Of a DNA stretch of 64,000 bases, positions 18,843-27,520 are shown one piece after another. The notes below the pieces were generated by a model that saw only the letters and a program-made list of their open reading frames with translations, was not told the DNA's origin and searched no databases. Made by a program: the position numbers and the translations under genes. Source of the DNA: CAVWSM01 sp963799425 (GTDB taxonomy: Bacteria > Actinomycetota > Actinomycetes > Jiangellales > Jiangellaceae); the NCBI GenBank assembly GCA_963799425.1, contig CAWCXA010000012.1:186001-250000 (forward strand), in the 5' to 3' direction. The stretch's first letter is position 1; every line of letters starts with the position of its first letter.

Positions 18843-20842
18843 TCACGCCTGGGCAGGATCCTTCATCGCTTCCAGACTCTCGGTTGCGAAGAGTCGTTCC
18901 CGGACGTTCTCTCGTTCCTCGAGCGCTTGCTCGACGCGGCGCAGCTGATCTTCGGTGGCCGGAAGAGCAAACACCTCGGCTATGAACCGGGGCAGGTCGG
19001 GGCGATAGTCGTGTGCCCACGCCCGGTAGGCGCCGGGGATCTGCGCGTTCTTCATGTCCACCAGCGTCTGCAGGAACGTGGTGATTGGCCGCCAGCGCAG
19101 CCGGGCCGAGATGCCACGGGGGCTGGCGCCAGGGACCAGCTCGACGGGTGCCCGCCGGTCGGACAGCCAACCTGGGCTCGACGCGATGAGGTCGGCTCCC
19201 AGCTTCGTCACGCCGTCGTTGTCGTGGCTGACCATGACGTACCGTCAGCCGCGCTCGACGATCCGGTGACATCGCCTCGATCTGCCCAAAGTCGTTGACG
19301 GTGGCGACTACGCCCTGGTCCACATCCGGCCGCTCAGGGTCGGTGACTTGGTGCATCCACCCACTGCCGTACGGCGTGCCGATCCATAGGGCGCGGTCGA
19401 TGCCGAGTGCCTCCGGACCCAAGGTGCCCCAGTGCATCAGGACGTCCTGGCTCGTGTGGGCGCCGAGGCTCTCGCCGAAAAGCACCACGAGCGGCCGCGG
19501 ACCTGCCCGGTCGCGAAGCCGACTGCTGATGCGCAGCCACAGCAGGCGGTTCTGCTCCCGCGCGTCCTTGACCTTGAACAGTGACAGCGGTGACGGTCGT
19601 TTGGAGTACTGCAGCGTCACCGTGGCAATGTCACCTCGGGTCAGATACTCCGCGGCAGCCGTCGCGCAGTAGTTCACGTAGCCCGTGCCCGTCGGAGACA
19701 CCAGCATGAGCACCGAGCGGTCCCAGGCGCCGGTGCGGTCCATTTCAGCGAGAGCCAGGTCGACGCGTTCCTGCGCGGTCGGCGCACTGTCGAGCCCCAC
19801 GTAGACCTGGATCGGACTGGCCTTCGCCGGCTCCGCCATCACGGTCTCGATCGACAGGTCGGGAATTCCCTCGGGGCGGTCGAGGACCGGTTGGGCTCGC
19901 ACGTACGCGATAGCGTGTCGCCGGCCCTCTCGACCCAAGGTGTCCCACTGCACGAGGCTCTCGGTTGCTCCGCTCACGGTCGCGCCCACCCAGCGGTGCC
20001 CGGACTCGTCCTTGAGCACGGGCTCGATCGCCGTCGCCCCTGCCTCGATCTTCTGCATCGCGCGATGGAAAAGGGCGGTGCCAGCGACGCCAAGCCCGGC
20101 AAGGCAGACGGCGTGACCGACCAGCCGCCAATAGTGGTTGGAGCCGGGCAATCCAGCAGACAAGAAGTGCCCCGACTCCGGTAGCGACAAGCCGCTCGCC
20201 ATAGGCAGCCGCGGACAGGGCCGCGGCGACTCCTAGGCCGGCGGCGGCGGCCTCCACGGGTGGAACTGGTGAGGTGTCATCGATCTGCGGCTCGCCGGAA
20301 AGCCCACGCTTGCGCTGAGCCTCGATGGCCCACCCGACAGCGAGGCCCGCAGGCACTGCGATCGGGAACCGGGCAAGCCTGCCTTGCGCTCCGAGTGCGT
20401 CATCGAGCCTGCTGGTGCCGGACTGGACAAGCGCAAACACCACTCCCCCGATGCCGGTCACGGTGGTACGCCAGGCAGCTTGTCGCGTCAGTCCGCGTAC
20501 CACCGGTTCACCGGGCCGACGAGACAGTGCGCGTTGCGCGACCAGACCCGTCGGGATCACCGCAAGGTCGAGCAGCACCGCCGCTGCCCGCTGCCGCGAC
20601 TCGGCCGAGTCACCGGGCATCCTCGAAGAGAACGTGGACGCGACCGCCTCGATCGAGTCCTGCGTGGCGACGGTGAGAACGTAGGAGAGGGTGGTGGCCA
20701 AGCCCGTCACAACGGCCTGGTCCTTCAGGCTGCGTGGCACCAGCGACGGTTCGAACGTGCCGGGCGCCATGGCTGTCGCGACCATCAGACCCGTCTGTTC
20801 CGCACGGCCGGCCAGGCCCGTCGCGGCGTTCTGGAATCCCAT
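18843..20842 (-). pseudogene. membrane-anchored alpha/beta hydrolase (PF10081 type), two frameshifts
   Basis: The start at 20842 follows AAGGAGG. The N-terminal ~200 residues are membrane segments (PSLVPRSLKDQAVVTGLATT is typical of the family), then a hydrolase domain with nucleophile elbow FGESLGAH. The frame breaks twice: an extra C at 20161 (after GVGALL, resuming SAGLPGSNHYW) and one near 19242 (before YVMVSHDNDG). Each is fixed by removing one base, giving about 665 residues ending MKDPAQA. It is the first gene of the operon with the GMC oxidoreductase, zwf and GH15. It may be intact if both extra bases are errors. Confidence 0.8.
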
Positions 20843-21083
20843 TCCCCCTCCTTCCCTTGCCATGGTGGTCCGCAGGGGCCGACCTTGCTTCATCCGGATG
20901 GGATGAGGATCGTCCCGCGGGGCACCGGCAACCGCGCTCCGCAGAACAGACGGGGTCGAACGGCTCGCAGAAACGGACATACCACTGCCAGGGCAACCGA
21001 TTCATCGCAACGTTGGCACGAGCCATGGGGGTTCACCCATCGAGGGGGATGCCCAGCGCTCCGTATGTTCCGACGCTGTCGGC

Positions 21084-21572
21084 ATGGCAGATCTTCATCT
21101 CGGGTTGCGCGCGGCCGTCCTCGCCTGTGTGGCTTTGCTTGCTGTCGGATGCGGTGGCGACGACGACACAACGGGTGGCGCGACCCCAGGCCCATCCGCG
21201 GCCAGTTCCGCTGCAGACGGCTCCCCGAGTGCCACGGGCAGCCCCGACGGCGATGTGTGCTCCGACGTCGATGCCCTCAAGTCGTCGATCGACGATCTGA
21301 CCGAGGTTGATGTCTCGCAGGCCGGGCTGTCCGCGATCACTGACGGCCTGCGGCAGGTGCAGACAAACCTCAGCACCCTCAAGGACAACGCGGACGGCGC
21401 GCTGACCCCGCAGATCGACGATCTGGACCAGGCGGTGAACTCGCTGTCCACCAGCGCCTCGGATGCAGTGGCGACCCCGTCGGTCTCGACGCTGGCGACG
21501 GTTGCCGCCGATCTCGGGTCGGTCGCCTCGAGCCTCAGTGCGTTACAGCAGGCCGCGGCAGACATGTGCTGA
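21084..21572 (+). CDS. small secreted lipoprotein
   Basis: 162 residues. The N-terminus has a signal peptide ending in a lipobox (ACVALLAVGC), so Cys23 is probably lipidated. A Gly/Ser/Thr-rich low-complexity linker (about 25-55) is followed by a helical domain starting CSDVDALKSSIDDL and ending AADMC, with Cys at each end of the domain that may form a disulfide. Related hypothetical lipoproteins occur in actinobacteria; no function is known. The 241-base upstream gap holds no gene. Confidence 0.7.
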   Translation: MADLHLGLRAAVLACVALLAVGCGGDDDTTGGATPGPSAASSAADGSPSATGSPDGDVCSDVDALKSSIDDLTEVDVSQAGLSAITDGLRQVQTNLSTLKDNADGALTPQIDDLDQAVNSLSTSASDAVATPSVSTLATVAADLGSVASSLSALQQAAADMC

Positions 21573-21713
21573 TGGGAAATCCTGCCCACCGAGCTCCAGG
21601 GCGGCTAGCGGCCCCAGCAATGCCAGATAGACCAGGTCGACGAGACCGCCCTGAGGCGTCGGCACCGTCTCCGCCTGGGCATCATCGCTCGGAAGGTCTT
21701 CAACAGCTGTCAT
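21543..21713 (-). CDS. hypothetical 56-residue protein
   Basis: The start at 21713 has GGAG seven bases upstream. The product has an acidic N-terminus, one possible membrane or amphipathic segment (GGLVDLVYLALLGPLAALELGG) and a polar end. Its last 30 bases overlap the convergent lipoprotein gene. I recognise no family. The good ribosome-binding site argues for translation, but the evidence is thin. Confidence 0.3.
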   Translation of the reverse strand: MTAVEDLPSDDAQAETVPTPQGGLVDLVYLALLGPLAALELGGQDFPSAHVCRGLL

Positions 21714-21867
21714 GGATCGTCTCCGTTGTCCAGCCCGACGACTACCAAACGGGTGCGGAAGCTGCACGAACTTCCACGCTGCCGGGCCGGACATGAGACG
21801 AACATGAAACTGCGTCAGACCTCGCCGGGGATATTGGCCGGTATGTCCGGTTGACGCGTCTGCTTCG

Positions 21868-22581
21868 CTAGGAGGCAACCTCGCAGTTCTGCACCGTGTC
21901 CGCGCCTGGGCCGCCGCTGCAAACATCGTTGTTGCTGCCTGGCGGGAAGGGCGGGCCACCGGGCGGTGGCGGGAAGGGATTGTCGCCATCAACGAGATCA
22001 TCGCCCGGGCCGCCGCTTATCACGTCACTCCCGAAGTTGCCGAAGAGTGTGTCGTTGCCAGGGCCGCCCGTCACGCGGTCGTCGAGCGGACCGCCGTTCG
22101 CGGTGTCATCGCCAGGCCCGCCGGTAATGATGTCGACGCCACCCATGCCGATCAGCTCGTCATCCCCAGGGCCGCTGTCCAGAATGTCGTCGCCGCCCAG
22201 GCCGGCCAGGGTGTCGTCGCCAGGACCGCCCAGCAGCGTGTCGTCATTAGCCCCGTTGGACGGAGCGAACGGCGCACTGTCCAGCTCGTCGCCGATGACG
22301 ACGTCACTTCCCTGGCCGCCGTTCAGGATGTCATCGCCGCCGTCACCGCAGATGAAGTCGTTGCCGAGCCCGCCGAAGACCACGTCGTCACCGGGGCTGG
22401 CCACGATCACGTCGTCGCCGCTGGTGCCGGAGATGATGCCTGCCCCGACGATCGTCGCCGGCAATTCCTGGCCTGGTGGACCGCAGAGCGGCGCCTCCTG
22501 CGCACTCGCTGCGCCCGCTCCCATCAGGGAACCACCGAGCAGGAGTATTGCTCCGCCCAAGGCCACAAGTGTTCTACGCAT
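21868..22581 (-). CDS. secreted RTX-like calcium-binding protein
   Basis: 237 residues from the ATG at 22581, preceded by GGGGGAGGAG. A signal peptide ends near GAGAASA. Then about ten hemolysin-type nonapeptide repeats follow (GGLGNDFI, GGDGGDDIL, GGPGDDTL and similar), which fold as a calcium-binding parallel beta-roll. A Pro/Gly linker (PFPPPPGGPPFPPG) leads to a last repeat and a Cys-containing end (CSGGPGADTVQNC). No protease, lipase or adhesin domain is attached and no type I secretion genes are nearby, so export is probably by Sec. The role is unknown, perhaps surface or matrix binding. Confidence 0.85.
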   Translation of the reverse strand: MRRTLVALGGAILLLGGSLMGAGAASAQEAPLCGPPGQELPATIVGAGIISGTSGDDVIVASPGDDVVFGGLGNDFICGDGGDDILNGGQGSDVVIGDELDSAPFAPSNGANDDTLLGGPGDDTLAGLGGDDILDSGPGDDELIGMGGVDIITGGPGDDTANGGPLDDRVTGGPGNDTLFGNFGSDVISGGPGDDLVDGDNPFPPPPGGPPFPPGSNNDVCSGGPGADTVQNCEVAS

Positions 22582-22738
22582 GCCGTGCTCCTCCCCCGTC
22601 ATCGCCAAGCCAGCCCCCTGTGCTCGGCATACGGGCAATGACACCACCGCGCGAGCCGCTTGGCGATAACCCGCCGGTAGTGACGTGCACGCGCACGGTT
22701 ACCGGCGGCCCTGCAGTCAGGGCACGCGCAGGGTCGCC

Positions 22739-23125
22739 TCAGCCGGTTGGACCTTCGCCGACGTTAAGGATGTTGCCGTCCGGGTCTTTGAACCAGACGG
22801 CTTTGTACGGCCCCAGCTCCGCAATGCCTCGCTCATCGGTCTTGAGTCCGGGCAGGTCGTACTGCTCGAACACGACGCCTTTCGCAGCCAGCTCGGTCAC
22901 CGTCGCCACCACGTCGTCAACGACCCAGGTCGCCACGGTCTGCTCTGCAGTGCCTGCGAACTGGCTCGGGTAGAGGAGGAGACGGGTCCGTCCCGACGCG
23001 TACCAGATCCCGCTGATCGGGTCCTCCAGCGCAACGCTGAGCCCGAGCGTCCCCTCATAGAACGCTCGCGCCCGGGCCAGGTCACCGGTCGCGATCGTGG
23101 CGTACGCCGGACTCTCGTTAAGCAT
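22739..23125 (-). CDS. VOC-family (glyoxalase/bleomycin-resistance fold) protein
   Basis: 128 residues starting MLNESPAYATIATGDL. It has the two-module VOC layout: ARARAFYEGTLGL early and YKAVWFKDPDGNILNVGE at the end, with the terminal Glu usually binding metal. Specific activity is not assignable. The ATG lies 5 bases after the stop of the DUF5995 gene, so the two form an operon. Confidence 0.8.
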   Translation of the reverse strand: MLNESPAYATIATGDLARARAFYEGTLGLSVALEDPISGIWYASGRTRLLLYPSQFAGTAEQTVATWVVDDVVATVTELAAKGVVFEQYDLPGLKTDERGIAELGPYKAVWFKDPDGNILNVGEGPTG

Positions 23126-23130
23126 GCGGA

Positions 23131-23817
23131 TCACCCCTTGAGGCCGGGGCTTGATGGCAGTCCGTAGGCCACAAGCATCTGCCGCCCGACCAATCCGATA
23201 GTCCTGGCGAGTGTAAGCCGATACACCCGAGTGAGCGATCGCGCCGAACGAAGCTCCCACAACGTGAGGGCGTGTACCCAGGCCGCGTCCCTGGCTGTCT
23301 CAACTGACCAGGCGGACACCAGGTCGGCAAGCGGAGACAACGGCGCACCGGCGTCGACCACGAGTGAGTCGAGAAATGACTGCCTGACCGGACGCACGAT
23401 CGTGGCGAGCAACTCGTTCATCCGCTCATAGTCATCGCGCACGCTGGCCGGCTCCCGCCGGCTCCGCCCGCACGTGGTGATGACTGCGATCGCCAGGTCA
23501 TGATTGACATGCGCGTTCATCCCTGCCAGTGCGAACTGCACCGGCACTACTCCGCGCCGGCGGCGGGCCTCGATCAGCGGAACCCACGCCCGAGACACCT
23601 CGCCCCCAGCGTCGGCCGCGTCCATCACCGAGAAGTACAGCCCGGCGAAGGCAACGCCTAGTCGGTCCATGAAGCGTGGATCGTCAAAGAAACCGTTGGT
23701 GAGACGGTCACGGAGCAGTTCACTCACCTGCAGATACATGCGGTTGAACGCCGCGACGCCGTCGCGCCTGGGTAGCCCGGAATCGATTTCGTGCATCCGG
23801 TCAATGACCTCGTCCAT
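23131..23817 (-). CDS. DUF5995 family protein
   Basis: 228 residues from the ATG at 23817 (MDEVIDRMHEIDSGLPRRDGVAAFNRMYLQV); a GTG 12 bases earlier is an alternative start. DGVAAFN..YL near the start, FAGLYFSVMDA, ALAGMNAHVNHDL and the Trp-rich AWVHALTLWEL match the helical DUF5995 family common in actinobacteria. The two His of NAHVNHDL could bind a metal or heme, but no function is established. It is divergent from the next membrane protein, with about 100 bases between. Confidence 0.75.
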   Translation of the reverse strand: MDEVIDRMHEIDSGLPRRDGVAAFNRMYLQVSELLRDRLTNGFFDDPRFMDRLGVAFAGLYFSVMDAADAGGEVSRAWVPLIEARRRRGVVPVQFALAGMNAHVNHDLAIAVITTCGRSRREPASVRDDYERMNELLATIVRPVRQSFLDSLVVDAGAPLSPLADLVSAWSVETARDAAWVHALTLWELRSARSLTRVYRLTLARTIGLVGRQMLVAYGLPSSPGLKG

Positions 23818-23920
23818 CGTGCGAACCACGCGATCACCCCGCGACTGTCGACCCTGCTCGCCTTCGCGCGCATACTTAGGATGCCTGGTCGCGCACCGCA
23901 GGTTCTGGTCGGGAGGACGC

Positions 23921-24493
23921 ATGTCGGGGGAATGGAACAGCGACGAGCCTCTTGCTTGGACCGAGCATGACGGCCCGGGGCGTCCGCCGGCCGGCCCCGC
24001 CCGGTGGCTTCAGATTGCCGTCGCCGCGACACTGACCGCGGTCTTCGTCGGCGTCATGTCCACCGATGCCCTGTGTCCAGAGCATCAGGTCTGGGTGGAC
24101 GTGCTGGGAAGCGTTGCCCTTGTCGGCACCGTTGTGTCGGTGGTCGGGCTAACGCGCGGATGGGCGTCCTCGTGGTGGCTGTGTCTGATCAGCGCCTTTT
24201 GTGGGGTCGCGATTGGTTGGATCGATGCCCTGCACTCCCCGACACGGGGCACGTTGATCGCCCTTGCCTTCTCGGTCGTGGCAGTTGGGTGCGTCGCGCT
24301 CGGGTTCCGGTCCGGCCGGCTTCGTGCGTGGGAGACACGTACGCGCCGAGCCATGGCGGTTGACGCGGAGCCTGCCATGATCATCGATGCGGCCCCAGTG
24401 ACACCGGCGGATACCCAGCCGGAGCGCGAGCACGTACAGGCGGGACGTGACGTGATCTCGACCGCTCGTCGCGACGCGGGCGAACGCGCCTGA
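23921..24493 (+). CDS. hypothetical membrane protein
   Basis: 190 residues. The start is chosen for GGGAGGACGC just upstream of ATG. About four membrane helices follow a Pro/Gly-rich N-terminus (WLQIAVAATLTAVFVGVM, VALVGTVVSVVGLT, the WWLCLISAFCGVAIGWI segment, LIALAFSVVAVGCVAL). A charged cytoplasmic tail ends ISTARRDAGERA. No family is recognised. It is 4 bases from the next gene and likely co-transcribed. Confidence 0.6.
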   Translation: MSGEWNSDEPLAWTEHDGPGRPPAGPARWLQIAVAATLTAVFVGVMSTDALCPEHQVWVDVLGSVALVGTVVSVVGLTRGWASSWWLCLISAFCGVAIGWIDALHSPTRGTLIALAFSVVAVGCVALGFRSGRLRAWETRTRRAMAVDAEPAMIIDAAPVTPADTQPEREHVQAGRDVISTARRDAGERA

Positions 24494-24497
24494 CCGC

Positions 24498-25931
24498 GTG
24501 GCGAAGGGTTCTCGTCCGGCACCGGTCCGGCGGTTTCTCCGTACGCCGCTTTGGTGGTTCTTAGCGTTTCTCGTCCCTGTCGCTGTCGCGCTGTACGTCG
24601 TGTACACCGACGAACGAGTCCCCGACGACGCAGTTCGCGTGTCAGGGACGGTGTCCCAGTCCTACGAGGACGGGCACAGCGTGCCGGTCACCTATCGCCA
24701 TCCTGTGACGCGGCAGCAAGTCGATGTGGAGTTGTATGTCTGGCAGCGGCCCACGGGTGGTTTCGAGCCAGGTGACCGCATCGACCTGTGGGCGGACCCC
24801 GACGACCCAGACGCCGTACATCTGGTGGGCGACCACTACCCCGCTGTGCGGGAGGCCTCCTTCGTGGTCTGGCCGCTGGCGCTCCCGCTTGCTGTCTGGG
24901 CGTGGCGCCTGGCGTCGGTGAGACGCGCCGAGCGCCTGGCTCGCACACACGAGTCGAGCTTCCTTATGCTGGCTGTCTGCTCGCCGCCCCGGCGGTGGAG
25001 CTCTCGCTGCACAGTCTCCGTGTTCGCCTTGGACGCGCCGGTCGGGGCGCAGCCGCTGTGCACCGTACCGGTCTTGAGCACTGCGGCGGTTCCATTCGGC
25101 GCGGCGTTCCAAGTGCAGGTGAAGGGGTTTCCGCGCCCGCACGGGCGAGTCCTGGCGCACGCGCCGTCGGGAACGTTGTGGCCCGCTGGTCGCGCTCTGG
25201 GTCGGCTCCTCGGGGCGCGACCAGTCGCGCTCGCGAAGCCACACCCCGTGCAGCGCGCCGAACACCGACGGCCCCACGGATTCATTCGTCACGCGGCAAC
25301 GAGCAATGAGAATCTGCGATACCTCGCCGCTGCCGGCGCGGTCGTCCTAATGCTCGTCGTCATCACGGTCACCATGTCTGGTCGAGCGGACGCCGCAGAC
25401 AGGGAAGCCACCGAACCCCGAGTGCTCGCAGAGATCCTGGACCGCAGGGACTGGGACCTCGAGGTCGACGTCGTCTACGAGCGTGACGGCCAGCAGGTCA
25501 CCGCCGTCGCTTCTGCCTACTCACCGCTGGACTTCCCGGTGGGGCGGCTGTATCCCGCCATCGTCGAAGGGCCGAGCCGGGTCTGGCTACTGGGCGAGCC
25601 GTACGACCCCCGGGAACCGATCATGTGGACGTATGTCCCTTTGGTGATCGGGCTCGCACTCGTGGCAAGTCCCCTGTCTGACGTGGTCGAAGCCCGGCGA
25701 GTGGCCCGCCACGGAACCGGCAATCGAGTGCGATCGTCCGGGAAACACACGGGGAGCCGACTCCTGTACGTCACGACGCCCGAGATTCCCTCCGGCCGGG
25801 TACCAGGCGAGCTCCAACTGGCCAAAGGTGAGGTTGATCTCCTGGGTGATCCGTCGCCCGGAGAAGTCGTCATCGTCAGCGACCCAGACGGTGTCAGTCG
25901 ATTCGCGCGGGTTCAGCCCCCCAAGGCCTGA
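24498..25931 (+). CDS. DUF3592-like membrane protein with two similar halves
   Basis: 477 residues with a GTG start. The N-terminal half is a helix (PLWWFLAFLVPVAVALYVVY), a beta-rich soluble segment (VRVSGTVSQSYEDGHSVPVTY to HLVGDHYP), then a helix. The C-terminal half repeats the layout: helix LAAAGAVVLMLVVITVTM, beta-rich segment (VLAEILDRRDWDLEVDVVY to WLLGEPYDP), helix PLVIGLALVASPLSDVV. The soluble segments resemble DUF3592, so an internal duplication is likely. Function unknown. Confidence 0.6.
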   Translation: MAKGSRPAPVRRFLRTPLWWFLAFLVPVAVALYVVYTDERVPDDAVRVSGTVSQSYEDGHSVPVTYRHPVTRQQVDVELYVWQRPTGGFEPGDRIDLWADPDDPDAVHLVGDHYPAVREASFVVWPLALPLAVWAWRLASVRRAERLARTHESSFLMLAVCSPPRRWSSRCTVSVFALDAPVGAQPLCTVPVLSTAAVPFGAAFQVQVKGFPRPHGRVLAHAPSGTLWPAGRALGRLLGARPVALAKPHPVQRAEHRRPHGFIRHAATSNENLRYLAAAGAVVLMLVVITVTMSGRADAADREATEPRVLAEILDRRDWDLEVDVVYERDGQQVTAVASAYSPLDFPVGRLYPAIVEGPSRVWLLGEPYDPREPIMWTYVPLVIGLALVASPLSDVVEARRVARHGTGNRVRSSGKHTGSRLLYVTTPEIPSGRVPGELQLAKGEVDLLGDPSPGEVVIVSDPDGVSRFARVQPPKA

Positions 25932-25987
25932 ATCCACTCCCGCGTTCCGCACGGCAAGCCCGCCTAGAACGGGACCACAATGGCGCC

Positions 25988-26359
25988 ATGGCGCTAAGGC
26001 TGCACCACGTCGTTGTCGATGCTCACGATCTACCGGCCCTGGCCAGGTTCTGGGCGCAGGTGCTGGGCTGGCGGATCCTGTCCGAGCGCGAGCAAGAAGT
26101 GGTGATCGGGCCCGACGAGACGGCGCCGGTTGGCATGTGTTTCATGCCGGTGTCGGATGTGAAGACCGTGAAGAACCGCGTGCACCTGGACCTCACGACC
26201 AGCACTGACGACCGGGAAGCCGAGATCGAACGCCTCCTTGCGCTAGGCGCCAGCCGAGTGGACATCGGACAGATGGGGACCGAGTCCTGGACCGTGCTTG
26301 CAGATCCGGAGGGGAACGAGTTCTGTGTGGTGCGCCCGAAGACAACGCTCATTCGTTGA
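25988..26359 (+). CDS. VOC-family (glyoxalase-like) protein
   Basis: 123 residues. MALRLHHVVVDAHDLPALARFWAQVLGW is the standard first VOC motif; the protein closes with VLADPEGNEFCVV, whose Glu is the usual metal ligand. The middle (NRVHLDLTT) fits the glyoxalase-like subgroup found widely in actinobacteria. Substrate unknown. It is followed after 21 bases by an aldo/keto reductase on the same strand. Confidence 0.82.
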   Translation: MALRLHHVVVDAHDLPALARFWAQVLGWRILSEREQEVVIGPDETAPVGMCFMPVSDVKTVKNRVHLDLTTSTDDREAEIERLLALGASRVDIGQMGTESWTVLADPEGNEFCVVRPKTTLIR

Positions 26360-26380
26360 GCGCTGAGATGGAGGAATGCC

Positions 26381-27409
26381 ATGGAGTACCGCACGCTGGG
26401 CGACACCGGCTCGGTGGTTTCCGCGCTATGTCTGGGCACGATGACGTTCGGGGCGGAGAGCGAAGAGAAGGTCGCACACGAGCAGCTGGACCGCTTCGTC
26501 GAGCGTGGCGGCACGTTTGTCGACACCGCCAATGTCTACTCGTTCGGTGCGTCGGAGGAGATCATCGGCCACTGGCTTGCCGCCCGGCCCGAGCTGCGCG
26601 ACCGCGTGGTACTGGCCACCAAGGGCCGCGTCGCCATGAGCGACGATCCCAACTCAGCCGGCCTATCCAGGAAGAGCCTGACCAGGGCGCTCGAAGACAG
26701 TCTGCGCCGGCTGGACGTTGACTTCATCGATCTCTACCAGGCACATGCGTGGGACCCGCTCACGCCGATCGAGGAGACGCTGCGGTTCTTCGACGATGCG
26801 GTGCGAGCAGGAAAGATCCGCTACGTAGGGGTCAGCAACTTCGTCGGGTGGCAGCTGCAGAAGTCTGCCCTCCTGGCTCGACACCACGGCCTGGCGCCGA
26901 TCGTCACACTGCAACCTCAATACAACCTGCTCCAGCGCAGCATCGAGTTCGAGCTCAGCGATGTCTGCCGCAACGAGGGCATCGGCATCCTGCCTTGGTC
27001 ACCGTTGGGAGGCGGCTGGCTCACCGGCAAATACCAGCGCGACACACCGCCGTCTGGCTCCACTCGTCTGGGTGAAGAGCCAGACCGTGGCATGGAGGCG
27101 TACGACAGACGCAACGCGGACGAGCGCACCTGGCAAGTCATCGAAGCCGTACAGTCGGTGGCTAAGGAGTCCGGCGCCTCCATGGCTCAGGTGGCTATTG
27201 CCTGGCTCCTGCGGCGGCCCGCGGTCACAGCGGTCATCCTGGGCGCGCGCACGATCGACCAGCTCGAAGACAATCTTGGTGCGGTCGACGTGCGACTGTC
27301 GGACGAGCAGTCTGCCAGGCTCGACGCGGCCAGCACACCGATCGTCGACGACTATCCGTACGGACCAAGCGGCGTCGCCCAGCGCGACCGAACTCTCCCG
27401 ACGACTTAA
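26381..27409 (+). CDS. aldo/keto reductase
   Basis: 342 residues, close to the family norm, with GGAGG before the ATG. TIM-barrel NADPH-dependent oxidoreductase: MEYRTLGDTGSVVSALCLGTMTFG at the start, catalytic Tyr in DTANVYSFG, the SLRRLDVDFIDLYQAH signature, IRYVGVSNF, and a C-terminal LGARTIDQLEDNL coenzyme-binding helix. It likely reduces aldehydes or ketones; the in vivo substrate cannot be told. Confidence 0.92.
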   Translation: MEYRTLGDTGSVVSALCLGTMTFGAESEEKVAHEQLDRFVERGGTFVDTANVYSFGASEEIIGHWLAARPELRDRVVLATKGRVAMSDDPNSAGLSRKSLTRALEDSLRRLDVDFIDLYQAHAWDPLTPIEETLRFFDDAVRAGKIRYVGVSNFVGWQLQKSALLARHHGLAPIVTLQPQYNLLQRSIEFELSDVCRNEGIGILPWSPLGGGWLTGKYQRDTPPSGSTRLGEEPDRGMEAYDRRNADERTWQVIEAVQSVAKESGASMAQVAIAWLLRRPAVTAVILGARTIDQLEDNLGAVDVRLSDEQSARLDAASTPIVDDYPYGPSGVAQRDRTLPTT

Positions 27410-27427
27410 CAGGCCGAAGGTCCCGAA
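27408..27427 (-). promoter_or_regulatory. possible DosR/DevR-like box upstream of a universal stress gene
   Basis: Read on the minus strand, TTCGGGACCTTCGGCCTGTT matches the mycobacterial dormancy-regulator consensus (TTSGGGACTWWAGTCCCSAA) at about 14 of 20 positions, with a strong left half. It lies about 95-110 bases before the universal stress protein start. DosR controls many such genes in mycobacteria. The match is partial and no DosR gene is visible here. Confidence 0.2.
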
Positions 27428-27520
27428 AAGACCTGCCCCTTGGCCGTGCTGTAACGCCCTCGCCTCGCGAAACGCTCTGGTAGAGAACGACCGGATAGCC
27501 GCGTCGATGAGGAGCTCACT

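Noticed and set aside
21896..22669. Ser/Pro repeat protein on the plus strand opposite the RTX gene
   Set aside because: The repeats are a by-product of the nonapeptide codons; the minus strand has a signal peptide and a ribosome-binding site.
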